Below, in pieces: positions 7,139 to 13,591 of a DNA stretch of 15,269 nt. The position numbers and the translations under genes are program-made. The stretch is from the NCBI GenBank assembly GCA_016208645.1, contig JACQXP010000122.1, forward strand, positions 1-15,269, given 5' to 3'. The stretch's first letter is position 1; every line of letters starts with the position of its first letter. Source of the stretch: Candidatus Methylomirabilota bacterium. GTDB lineage: Bacteria; Methylomirabilota; Methylomirabilia; Methylomirabilales; 2-02-FULL-66-22. The notes beneath the pieces are model-generated. The model did no database searches. It saw only the letters and a program-made list of their open reading frames with translations, and had not been told where the DNA came from.

Positions 7139-7600
7139 GATTCCTCCTGCGAATCCCAAGGCCGCCGGAGGCACGGCGACCCGGCAGGTCTCCGGGAGGT
7201 CGCAATCCGGCGTCGGCCTTCACGCGGACTTCCTTTCGCGGTGCTGGGCTGCCGAGGCCATCTCGAAGGCGGCAACACTTCCCGCCTTCCGGCATCGCGG
7301 CCGGTTCTCACCCGACCGGGATTTGGGGAAGCCTTCGAATTCACCCAGCCCGCCCTCCCTCTCTCCCGGGGCCGAACCGCAGATTTGTTTCACCCCTCTC
7401 CGGCCTCTCCGCGTATACCCCAGTGACGAATCCGGGGGGCCCCGATGATGGGCAGCAAGCGTCCCGCCGATGGCCGGCCCCGAGCAGCAATGGAAGAGAA
7501 ATGCGCCAGGCACCGGGCGGCACAAATTCAGAACTCCTGACGTGTCCCGGTAAGTCCTTGTAACCCCTGAACGACCAAGGCGAAGTGCGTAATAATCTAT
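7139..7600. other. Gene-free stretch upstream of the SDR remnant
   Basis: No frame here carries recognisable protein sequence; the open frames are arginine/proline-rich shadows. Only the SDR ribosome binding site at the left end and, near the right end, the possible promoter of structured element A are seen. It may be decayed coding DNA. Confidence 0.5.
7567..7596 (+). promoter_or_regulatory. Weak promoter candidate directly before structured element A
   Basis: TAATAA (7590-7595, followed by T) is a good -10 in GC-rich surroundings, with CTGAAC (7567-7572) at 17 bp as a poor -35. Transcription would start near 7602, exactly at the left end of element A. The match is only suggestive. Confidence 0.3.
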
Positions 7601-7816
7601 GCGGCGTATGTCCGGCACCCCCGGGGGTGTTGCGAAGCGGCGGGCCGTGCGGTGGGCGGCGGGTCCGGCTCGGAGGCCCCGCGCTTCGCGGGGCCGACCC
7701 GGGGCAAGGCCGCCCCATCCCAGACCGCTAGGGGTGGGGTGCCGTCGCGGCCCGCCCCTGAGCGGCAGCTCCGGGGGTGCCGGACCCACGATGTTGCCCC
7801 CATGATTACGCTTGTC
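7601..7816 (+). ncRNA. Structured element, copy A (candidate ncRNA or non-autonomous mobile element)
   Basis: About 216 nt closed by a perfect 15-bp stem: 7610-7624 (core CCGGCACCCCCGG) with 7771-7785. Inside are a hairpin with 9-bp arms, 7675-7683 and 7687-7695, and an outer GGGTC/GACCC pairing at 7661-7665 and 7696-7700. Three blocks are shared with copy B at 13592-13879 in the same order and strand: GCGAAGCGGCGGGCC (7632-7646, one difference), GCAAGGCCGCCC (7704-7715, identical) and ACGCTTGTC (7808-7816, identical). The closing stems differ in sequence but pair fully in both copies. I do not recognise a known RNA family. The strand is assigned from the TAATAA box upstream and the small ORF downstream, and is uncertain. 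Confidence 0.5.
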
Positions 7817-7845
7817 AGGACTTCTGAAGTAACAGGGAGGGGAAG

Positions 7846-7950
7846 ATGTTCGAGGGATATTACGCCGAGCGCATGGTTTGCGATCGGGCGCGGGAGCGGG
7901 CCCTGGCCTTCACGGGCAAGGGCGGTCAACCGGTTGCCAGGCCATCGTGA
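7846..7950 (+). CDS. Possible 34-aa small protein of unknown function
   Basis: A short frame, MFEGYYAERMVCDRARERA then LAFTGKGGQPVARPS, with a strong ribosome binding site, GGAGG at 7836-7840, 5 nt before the ATG. The first half would be a charged amphipathic helix; there is no signal peptide or membrane segment. It begins 30 nt after the end of structured element A, so it may be its downstream gene, and its 3' end overlaps the -35 box of the sigma-factor promoter. I do not recognise it. It could equally be the start of a gene lost by deletion, or a chance frame. Confidence 0.35.
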   Translation: MFEGYYAERMVCDRARERALAFTGKGGQPVARPS

Positions 7951-7963
7951 CCCGGTCTATACT
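7934..7963 (+). promoter_or_regulatory. Sigma-70 type promoter of the ECF sigma / alkyltransferase operon
   Basis: TTGCCA (7934-7939), 18 bp, then TATACT (7958-7963): five of six consensus bases in each box. Transcription would start near 7970, giving a leader of about 26 nt before the GTG at 7996. It looks like a housekeeping promoter rather than an ECF-type autoregulated one. Confidence 0.6.
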
Positions 7964-7995
7964 CCGCCGGTCCCCCGGACGCCACGAGGCTGCCC

Positions 7996-8547
7996 GTGCC
8001 CCACAGCCAAGAGAGCGATGAAGCGCTGTTTCGACGGATCCAGACGGGCAAGCGGGACGCCTTTGCGGCGCTGGTGGACCGGTATCAGCGGCGCGCCTTT
8101 GCCGTGGCGTTGCGCCTCCTGGGCAGGCGCCAGGACGCGGAGGATGCCGTCCAGCAGGCCTTCCTCCGGCTCTACGAGGCGCGGGCGCAGTACCAGCCGC
8201 GGTGGCGCGTGTCCACCTGGTTTTACCGCATCCTGAGCAACACCTGCGTGGACGAGCTGCGCCGTCGCCGTCCCATGTTCGAACTGCAAGAGAAGGACGA
8301 GCCCACGGCCCACGGCCCCGATCACGGCCTGGATCTGGCGGAGCGGGACCGGCTCCTGCACGCGGCCCTGGCCACGGTCGCCATGGAGGCGCGGATCGTC
8401 CTCACCCTCTACTACGCGGATGGTCGCAGCTACCGGGAGATCGGGGCGATCCGCGGCATCTCCGTGAACACGGTCAAGACGCACCTGCGGCGCGGCCGAT
8501 TGGCCCTGCGGAGGGCCTTGCGGGCACGGGGAGTGGACGGAGCGTGA
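7996..8547 (+). CDS. ECF-type RNA polymerase sigma factor (RpoE-like)
   Basis: Alternative sigma factor of 183 aa with only regions 2 and 4, as in the extracytoplasmic-function group. Region 2 spans about residues 22-92, with DAEDAVQQAFLRLYEAR (47-63) and the -10 recognition helix WRVSTWFYRILSNTCVDELRRRR. Region 4 spans about 118-175, with the helix-turn-helix YREIGAIRGISVNTVKTHLRRGR (146-168). The start is a GTG at 7996 with GAGG 6 nt upstream; no ATG is suitably placed. The downstream gene starts at the GTGA that contains this stop codon, so the two are coupled. In most ECF pairs that position holds an anti-sigma factor; here it holds a DNA alkyltransferase. No zinc-binding anti-sigma domain is visible nearby. 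Confidence 0.93.
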   Translation: MPHSQESDEALFRRIQTGKRDAFAALVDRYQRRAFAVALRLLGRRQDAEDAVQQAFLRLYEARAQYQPRWRVSTWFYRILSNTCVDELRRRRPMFELQEKDEPTAHGPDHGLDLAERDRLLHAALATVAMEARIVLTLYYADGRSYREIGAIRGISVNTVKTHLRRGRLALRRALRARGVDGA

Positions 8548-9317
8548 CGAAGCGACGGGACCGGCGAGCAACCCAGGGACGGGTGGCGGGACAGGGCCTC
8601 GGCAGCGAGGCTTGGCTCCAGGCAGCCTTCACGCCGCCGACCGCGCCGTCCCACCTTGCGAGGCGAATCATGGAACAGCTTGGCCTTCGGTTCGACGCAG
8701 ACAAGCCGGCCCTCACCCTGGAGCGGCTGGGCCTGGCGGCCTCCCCGGTCGGGATCACCCGGGTGTTCCTGCGGCGGGGCGAGAAGGCGCCGTCCCCCCT
8801 CCGCCAGGCCGGACGGGTCGGAAAGCTCCTGGACCACGCCCGGAAGGAGCTGGCGGAGTACCTGGCCGGTGAACGGGCCTTCTTCACCGTCCCCGTGGAC
8901 CTGTCGCAGGTCCCGCCCTTCGAGCGATCGGCGCTGGAGGTCGCGGCGCGGATCCCCTACGGGGAGGTGCGCAGCTACAAGTGGATCGCCGAGCGCCTGG
9001 GGAATCCGGAGGCGGCCCGGGCCGTGGGCAGCGCCATGGCCGGGAACCCCGTCCCCCTCATCATTCCCTGCCACCGCGTGGTACGGACGGATGGGGGCCT
9101 GGGGGGCTATTCCTTCGGCCTGGTGAAGAAGGAAAGCCTGCTCGACCTGGAAAGGCGGAAGACCCCGTACGTGGGCTGCATCAGCACCCGACTCTTCTGC
9201 CAGCGGGGCTGTCACGCAGAGCGGCGCATCCAGGAGGGGAACCGGGTCAATTTCTTCTCGCCGGACGATGCCCGGTTGAGCGGCTACGGCCCCTGCCGGA
9301 TCTGCCAGCCCGCTTGA
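8544..9317 (+). CDS. O6-alkylguanine-DNA alkyltransferase with C-terminal Ada-type zinc domain
   Basis: Suicide repair enzyme that moves alkyl groups from O6-alkylguanine to its own cysteine. The protein has 257 aa from the GTG at 8544, which overlaps the sigma-factor stop (GTGA). Residues 1-55 are a basic, unassigned leader. Residues 58-203 are the Ogt/Ada methyltransferase: LGLAASPVGITRVFL, then IPYGEVRSYKWIAERLGNPEAARAVGSAM with the DNA-binding arginine, and the active site IIPCHRVV with C176. Residues 208-256 match the zinc and phosphotriester-repair domain normally at the N-terminus of Ada: C219-x3-C223, NRVNFFSPDDAR, and PCRIC (C251, C254). In E. coli Ada the same cysteines are C38, C42, C69 and C72. 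There is no AraC-type DNA-binding domain between them. The inverted domain order and the sigma-factor partner are unusual. Confidence 0.88.
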   Translation: MTKRRDRRATQGRVAGQGLGSEAWLQAAFTPPTAPSHLARRIMEQLGLRFDADKPALTLERLGLAASPVGITRVFLRRGEKAPSPLRQAGRVGKLLDHARKELAEYLAGERAFFTVPVDLSQVPPFERSALEVAARIPYGEVRSYKWIAERLGNPEAARAVGSAMAGNPVPLIIPCHRVVRTDGGLGGYSFGLVKKESLLDLERRKTPYVGCISTRLFCQRGCHAERRIQEGNRVNFFSPDDARLSGYGPCRICQPA

Positions 9318-9376
9318 AGGCCTAACTCAGTCCCTCCAGCGACTTTCTGCCGACTGATCCGCACTTGTTTACTTCT

Positions 9377-9426
9377 CCCCTCATCCTCCCCTTCTCCCCC
9401 TTGGGGGAGAAGGCTGGGTTGAGGGG
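9377..9426. repeat. Palindromic element downstream of the alkyltransferase gene
   Basis: A nested inverted repeat. The inner arms CCTTCTCCCCC (9390-9400) and GGGGGAGAAGG (9403-9413) are perfect with a 2-nt centre. The outer arms CCCCTCA (9377-9383) and TGAGGGG (9420-9426) are also perfect. The sequence resembles the C/T-rich palindromes scattered between genes in many high-GC genomes (from memory). It lies 60 bp after the stop and could end transcription of the sigma operon. Confidence 0.6.
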
Positions 9427-9451
9427 CAGCTCGCGGCTCTCGCCTCCCCCT

Positions 9452-9479
9452 TCACGTTTCACGCCTCACGTTTCACCCC
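9452..9479. repeat. Two tandem 14-bp direct repeats
   Basis: TCACGTTTCACGCC (9452-9465) is followed directly by TCACGTTTCACCCC (9466-9479), differing at one position. They lie in low-complexity sequence between the palindromic element and the regulator promoter. No function is evident, and two copies without spacers do not make a CRISPR. Confidence 0.55.
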
Positions 9480-9528
9480 CCCTATCGGCGGCCAGGTTGG
9501 GGGTGGATCGGACGGGATTCCGCAGGGC

Positions 9529-9578
9529 TTGACAACTATCCTTGGAACTGGTAGAAATCAACTACTTTTTAGGGTAGT
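9529..9578 (+). promoter_or_regulatory. Promoter of the TrmB-like regulator with inverted-repeat operator candidate
   Basis: TTGACA (9529-9534), 17 bp, then TAGAAA (9552-9557), in a markedly AT-rich patch. Three alternating half sites follow: GTAG (9551-9554), CTAC (9562-9565) and GTAG (9574-9577). The last two form ACTAC-N8-GTAGT at 9561-9578, over the expected start point near 9564. This position suits autorepression by the regulator itself (inference). Confidence 0.5.
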
Positions 9579-9610
9579 AAATAAACATTTTGTTTTTCAA
9601 GGTGTTACAG

Positions 9611-10540
9611 ATGCAGATGGGGGCAATGGACGTCTCGCTCCTGGAGGACATCGGTCTCGGGAGCTACGAGATCAATGCCTACCTCGCCCTCCTGTCCCAG
9701 GGGACCGCGGCCGCCAACGACATCTGCGCGCGATCCGGGGTGCCGAGCAGCAAGATCTACGCGGCCATGGAGCGTCTCCAGGACTGCGGCCTGGTCCAGA
9801 TCCAGCGGACCCGCCCCAAGCTGTTCCTGGCCACCCCGCTCCACGAGGCCATGGACCGGATCCTGGAGTTCAAGCGGTCCGAGCAACACCGCTTCGAGGC
9901 GGCCCTCCCGGAACTGGAGAAGCGACTCCAGCAGGTGATGGGGGAATCCCGCAGCCGGGCCGCCTTTGCCAGCGTGGAGCTCGGCGAGGAAAACCACATC
10001 AAGCGCCACGTGGTGCATCTCGCCCGTTCGGAGCGCGCCACGGCGTCCCTGCTCTCCCCCACCTGCGTCGAGATCATCCAGCGAATGAAGCTCCGCCAGC
10101 GATTCGACATCCGGAAGATCATCGATCGCCACGACGAGGCCCGGAACATCCACCACCGGTATCTCTTCAGCCTGCCGCCGGGGGCCGAGGTCGCCCTCCT
10201 CCCCTTCCTCCAGCAACCTGCCGCCCCCGTGCCCGGGCGAGAGACCCGGGTGATCCGGTCCCGCTTGACCCCCTTTCACGTGGTGGACGACGAGGTGATT
10301 ATCCTGGGGATCGACCATCCCCTGGCCCGGGGGGTGCGGGTGGCCTCTCTCCTGATCCGGGATCGGACCTTTGCCGGGGATCTCCTGGAGGGATTCGACG
10401 TCGTGTGGGAGAAATCAGTCCCGGTGGGAGACTTGCTGGCCGGGAGCGGCCCGGAATCGCCCAAGGGGAAGGGGCAGGTGGCGCTCGAGGAAAGAACAGT
10501 GGATCAGGATCAGGGTGCGGAGGACTCAACCCCGGCATAG
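9611..10540 (+). CDS. TrmB-family transcriptional regulator
   Basis: DNA-binding regulator of 309 aa. Residues 8-75 form a winged helix-turn-helix of TrmB type: LLEDIGLGSYEINAYLALL, then AANDICARSGVPSSKIYAAMERLQDCGLVQIQR. A helical linker at about 82-115 (FKRSEQHRFEAALPELEKRL) looks like a dimerization coiled coil. The C-terminal part ends with TPFHVVDDEVIILGI and FAGDLLEGFDVVWEKSVPV, as in TrmB effector domains, then about 40 low-complexity residues. The start chosen is ATG 9611 with AAGG at 9599-9602; a TTG at 9590 and ATGs at 9617 and 9626 are alternatives. TrmB proteins often sense sugars, but the target here is unknown. The 3' end overlaps that of the convergent mutY by 31 nt. Confidence 0.82.
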   Translation: MQMGAMDVSLLEDIGLGSYEINAYLALLSQGTAAANDICARSGVPSSKIYAAMERLQDCGLVQIQRTRPKLFLATPLHEAMDRILEFKRSEQHRFEAALPELEKRLQQVMGESRSRAAFASVELGEENHIKRHVVHLARSERATASLLSPTCVEIIQRMKLRQRFDIRKIIDRHDEARNIHHRYLFSLPPGAEVALLPFLQQPAAPVPGRETRVIRSRLTPFHVVDDEVIILGIDHPLARGVRVASLLIRDRTFAGDLLEGFDVVWEKSVPVGDLLAGSGPESPKGKGQVALEERTVDQDQGAEDSTPA

Positions 10541-11205
10541 TAGGCGCAAAGCCGCCGCATGGGACAGGTGGAGCAACCGGGATTGCGGGCAGTACAGACC
10601 GTCGCCCCCAAATCCATGAGTGCCTGGTTGAACGCCCAGGCCTGGCCCGTCGGAATCACCGCCTCCGCCAGGGCCCAGAGCCGCCGTTCCCCCCCGGCCG
10701 GCCTGGCGGCCCGACGGCTGGCGAAGACCCGGCCCAGCACGCGCCGGACGTTGGTGTCCAGGATCGGCGCCGGCTCCCCGTAGGCGAAACTGAGTACCGC
10801 ACCGGCGGTATACCGGCCCACCCCGGGCAGGGCCAGCACCTCCTCCAGGCGCCGCGGGACCTTCCCTCCGTGCCGCCTCTCGATGGTCCGCGCCGCCGCG
10901 TGGAGGTTCCGGGCCCGCGCGTAATACCCCAGCCCCTCCCAGGATTCCCGCACGCGCGCCGGGCGGGCCGCCGCCAGGTCCTGGACCGTCGGGTATTCCT
11001 GCAGAAATCGCTCATAGTATTCCCGGACCCGCTGCACCTGCGTCTGCTGGAGCATCACCTCCGAGACCAGGATCTTGTAGGGGTCTCGGGTCCGCCGCCA
11101 GGGCAGGTCCCGGCCGTTCCGCCGGAACCACGCCAGCAGGCGGGCCTGAAACGCCTGAATCTTCACCTCATCCAGTCGCAGCCGGTACGCTCGGCTCTTG
11201 CCCAT
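10510..11205 (-). CDS. mutY: A/G-specific adenine glycosylase, short form without C-terminal domain
   Basis: Base-excision repair glycosylase that removes adenine opposite 8-oxoguanine. The 231-aa chain covers the catalytic core: LPWRRTRDPYKILVSEVMLQQTQV with catalytic E49, the helix-hairpin-helix LPGVGRYTAGAV (126-137, tyrosine where endonuclease III has lysine), and catalytic D150 in ILDTNVRRVLGRV. The [4Fe-4S] loop is complete: C204-x6-C211-x2-C214-x5-C220. It ends right after the cluster, so the C-terminal Nudix-like domain of typical 350-aa MutY, which helps read 8-oxoguanine, is absent. A separate Nudix gene lies 81 nt upstream on the same strand. The ATG at 11205 has a poor binding site; a GTG 13 codons in would give a more usual N-terminus. 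The 3' end overlaps the TrmB-like gene on the other strand. Confidence 0.88.
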   Translation of the reverse strand: MGKSRAYRLRLDEVKIQAFQARLLAWFRRNGRDLPWRRTRDPYKILVSEVMLQQTQVQRVREYYERFLQEYPTVQDLAAARPARVRESWEGLGYYARARNLHAAARTIERRHGGKVPRRLEEVLALPGVGRYTAGAVLSFAYGEPAPILDTNVRRVLGRVFASRRAARPAGGERRLWALAEAVIPTGQAWAFNQALMDLGATVCTARNPGCSTCPMRRLCAYYAGVESSAP

Positions 11206-11217
11206 TGAGAGTGTCCC

Positions 11218-11280
11218 GAGTTAGAAATTCGCACAGTCCTGCGGAGCCCCCGGGGGCGATCGCCAGCGAATTTCTGACTC
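11218..11280. repeat. 63-bp inverted-repeat element between the Nudix and mutY genes
   Basis: The arms GAGTTAGAAATTCGC (11218-11232) and GCGAATTTCTGACTC (11266-11280) are complementary at 14 of 15 positions, the remaining one being a G-T pair. The centre carries the 12-bp palindrome GCCCCCGGGGGC. The AT-rich arms stand out from the surroundings. It nearly fills the 81-bp gap and may be a miniature mobile element or a message-processing signal. Confidence 0.6.
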
Positions 11281-11286
11281 ACCATC

Positions 11287-11679
11287 TTATTCGACCTCGC
11301 CCCCGGCCATCCGGTCCACCAGCTCCCGATCCGCCTCCAGGAAATCATAGGCGGCCAGGTCGGCCCGCCGCACCCACTCGATCCGCTCGAAGGCCCCATT
11401 CGTCGGCGTCCCCACGTAGCGGGACACCCGGAAGAACAGCAGCCGGACGGCAAAGCCGTTCGGGTACCGGTGCTCGGTCCGGTAGATCTCCGGCCCCACC
11501 TCGGCCTCGATGGCCAGCTCTTCGCGCAGTTCGCGGCGCAGGCAGGCTTCGGGCGTCTCCCCGTCCTCCACCTTGCCGCCCGGGAATTCCCACTTCAGGG
11601 GAAACCCTGCCGTGGCGGGGCGCTGGCAGATCAGCATCCGATCGCCATCGCTGAGGATACCGGCCGTCACGATGATCAT
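11287..11679 (-). CDS. Nudix hydrolase, MutT-like
   Basis: Small cytoplasmic hydrolase of 130 aa. MutT-type Nudix enzymes cleave oxidised nucleotides such as 8-oxo-dGTP to monophosphates. The Nudix box is at residues 35-57: G35-x5-E41-x7-R49-E50-L-R-E53-E54-L-A-I, where the box's last glycine is replaced by alanine; all metal-binding glutamates are present. Flanking sequence also fits MutT: MIIVTAGILSDGDRMLICQRP, PLKWEFPGGK, and a tail ending EWVRRADLAAYDFLEADRELV. The ATG at 11679-11677 overlaps the TGA of the TRAP permease (ATGA), implying coupled translation. mutY follows, so the pair covers nucleotide-pool and DNA 8-oxoguanine. It may instead act on another nucleotide. Confidence 0.87.
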   Translation of the reverse strand: MIIVTAGILSDGDRMLICQRPATAGFPLKWEFPGGKVEDGETPEACLRRELREELAIEAEVGPEIYRTEHRYPNGFAVRLLFFRVSRYVGTPTNGAFERIEWVRRADLAAYDFLEADRELVDRMAGGEVE

Positions 11680-13547
11680 GCTGCGGACCGCCCGGCCCGC
11701 GCCCAGGCGAACGCCCCCCCGGCCAGCCCCAGTCCCAGGAGCTCCAACCCTCCCCTGGGGAACACCAGGAGCACCGCGGCGACCACCAGCAGCATCCGTT
11801 GCACCCGATTCAGGGGGCGCCAGACGAAACCGATCAGGGCCGCGGCCAGGCAGATCACCCCGAAGGCCGTCAAGGTAAAGGCCTTGCCCACCGAGAGCCA
11901 GCTCCCGTGCAGGAGCAGCGCCGGCTGGTACACGAAGGCGAAGGGCACCAGGAAGCCGGCGATGCCCAGCTTGAAGGCCTCGATCCCGGTGGACATCATC
12001 TCCGACCCCGCCAGGTTGGCGGCGGCGAAGGCGGTGATCGCGTCCGGCGGCGTCAGGTCCGAAAGGACCGCATAGTAGAAGACGAACAGGTGCGCCGCCA
12101 GCACGGCGACTCCCAGGTTTCCCAGGGCGGCGGCGCCGATCGTCACCGCGATCACGTAGGCCGCCGTGGTCGGGATGCCGGTGCCCAGGACGCTGACCAC
12201 CAGGAAGATCAGGATCATGGCCAGGATCAGGTTCCCCCGGGCGGCCCCGACGATCATCCCGCCGAAGGCCAGGGCCGCCCCGGTTCGCGTCAGGGTCGCC
12301 ACGATCATCCCGGATCCGGCCAGGGCGGCGGCGATCAGGGCCGCGCTCACGGCCGATTCGAAGAGGGCGTCGCGGACCTTGTCCCAGGTCATCCAGGTCT
12401 TCCGGTCCAGGAAGCTGAGCACGCACGTCACCACGATCACGAAGAAGGCCGCCTTGGTCGGCGAGTACCCCTGGGCCAGATAGAAGAGGATCAGCAGGAA
12501 GGGGGCGAAGTAATATGCCCGGCGGAGCATGGGGCGCCAGGACGGCCGCTCGGCCCGGGGCGTGGCCGGCATCCCGGACCGCAGGGCGATGAAATGGACC
12601 ATGCTGAAGACGCCGATGTAGTACAGGATGGCCGGGATGGCGGCGGCCTGGATGATCTGGAAGTACGGGACACCCGTCACCTCCGCCATGATGAAGGCGC
12701 CGGCCCCCATGATGGGGGGCATGATCTGCCCGCCGGTCCCGGCGATGGCCTCGATGGCCGCGGCCTGCTTGGGCGTGAAGCCCCGCCGCTTCATCAGGGG
12801 GATCGTGAAGGAGCCGGTGGCGTACACGTTGGCCACGGTGCTCCCGCTCACGGTCCCGTACAGGGCGCTGGCCAGGACGGCGATCTTGGCGGCGCCGCCC
12901 CGGGCCCAGCCGGCCGCCCAGACGGCGAAGTCAATCAGGAAATCCCCCACCCCCGCCTTCATCATCACGCCGGCGAACAGGATGTAGATGAAGAGGATGT
13001 TGGCGGAGATCCCCGTGAGGAAGCCGAAGATCCCCTCGTCCCCCGCCAGGTACATGATCTCCACCATGCGGGGGAAGGCATACCCCTTGAAGTGCAGAAC
13101 GCCGGGCATGTAGGGCGAGGCGGCCAGGTAGCCCAGGAAGACCACGATGGTGGCCGCCATCCAGCGCGAGAGCGAGCGCCGGCAGGCCTCGATGATCAGG
13201 CCGACCAGGAGACTCCCCAGAACCACCTCGACGGGCAGAACCTCGTCCACGCCCTGGAAGCGGAAGTTGAGGCGCTCCGCATGCCAGAGGACGTAGCCGC
13301 AGGCCGCCCCCGCGGTTCCGGCGGCCAGGTAGTCCAGGGAACTCGGTCGGTCCCGCGGGGAGCGTCGCGTGGCCGGGTAGAGGAGGAACGTCAGGGGCAA
13401 GAGCAGGAGCAGGTGAATCCCGCGCATCAGCCGCGGCTCCAGCGAGCCGTAGCCGGCGGTGTAGAGGTGGAAGAGCGACGCGGCGCAGGCGTAGGCCAGG
13501 ACCGCCCACTTGACCGCACCCGAAAGCTTCCGCATCCGCTTTGCCAT
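11676..13547 (-). CDS. TRAP transporter fused permease (4TM/12TM), TAXI type
   Basis: Inner-membrane secondary transporter of 623 aa in which the small (DctQ-like) and large (DctM-like) subunits are fused, as usual in TAXI systems. The N-terminal 150 or so residues hold the small-subunit helices (WAVLAYACAASLFHLYTAG, GIHLLLLLPLTFLLY, and others). The large part shows the family signatures SGSTVANVYATGSFTIPLM near residue 235, EAIAGTGGQIMPPIMGAGAF soon after, and DLTPPDAITAFAAANLAGSE near residue 495. It imports an organic acid or amino acid using a sodium or proton gradient; the ligand is unknown. The start at 13547 (MAKRMRKLSG) is followed by a second ATG at 13535. A hairpin just upstream holds AGGG in its loop. 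The binding-protein gene lies 405 nt upstream, separated by structured element B. Confidence 0.92.
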   Translation of the reverse strand: MAKRMRKLSGAVKWAVLAYACAASLFHLYTAGYGSLEPRLMRGIHLLLLLPLTFLLYPATRRSPRDRPSSLDYLAAGTAGAACGYVLWHAERLNFRFQGVDEVLPVEVVLGSLLVGLIIEACRRSLSRWMAATIVVFLGYLAASPYMPGVLHFKGYAFPRMVEIMYLAGDEGIFGFLTGISANILFIYILFAGVMMKAGVGDFLIDFAVWAAGWARGGAAKIAVLASALYGTVSGSTVANVYATGSFTIPLMKRRGFTPKQAAAIEAIAGTGGQIMPPIMGAGAFIMAEVTGVPYFQIIQAAAIPAILYYIGVFSMVHFIALRSGMPATPRAERPSWRPMLRRAYYFAPFLLILFYLAQGYSPTKAAFFVIVVTCVLSFLDRKTWMTWDKVRDALFESAVSAALIAAALAGSGMIVATLTRTGAALAFGGMIVGAARGNLILAMILIFLVVSVLGTGIPTTAAYVIAVTIGAAALGNLGVAVLAAHLFVFYYAVLSDLTPPDAITAFAAANLAGSEMMSTGIEAFKLGIAGFLVPFAFVYQPALLLHGSWLSVGKAFTLTAFGVICLAAALIGFVWRPLNRVQRMLLVVAAVLLVFPRGGLELLGLGLAGGAFAWARAGRSAA

Positions 13548-13552
13548 TCTAG

Positions 13553-13572
13553 CCAGCCCGCCCTCGGGCTGG
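13553..13572 (-). promoter_or_regulatory. Hairpin presenting AGGG just before the TRAP permease start
   Basis: On the minus strand CCAGCCCG and CGGGCTGG form an 8-bp stem closed by the tetraloop AGGG, the only Shine-Dalgarno-like sequence near the start. It lies 13 nt from the ATG in linear sequence; folding would change its effective distance. A translational control role is inferred. Confidence 0.4.
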
Positions 13573-13591
13573 TGTAATGCCTCAACAGTTC

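Noticed and set aside
7846..7950. The small ORF after element A as the start of an IscB-type nuclease, which would make element A an omega RNA
   Set aside because: The 34 residues do not resemble an IscB N-terminus, and no nuclease motif follows. The RNA comparison itself is still worth running.
7652..8236. Plus-strand frame of 194 codons over element A and the start of the sigma gene
   Set aside because: It is in a different frame from the sigma factor, and the part before the sigma gene is structured, non-protein-like sequence.
9452..9479. Direct repeats as a CRISPR array
   Set aside because: There are only two adjacent 14-bp units with no spacers and no cas genes.
9529..11208. Plus-strand frame of 559 codons spanning the TrmB-like gene and mutY
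   Set aside because: It crosses two recognisable genes on different strands and has proline/arginine-rich translation with no known domain.
11799..13577. Plus-strand frame of 592 codons opposite the TRAP permease
   Set aside because: It is the shadow of a well-supported membrane protein. Its translation is a low-complexity run of Gly, Asp, His and Arg.
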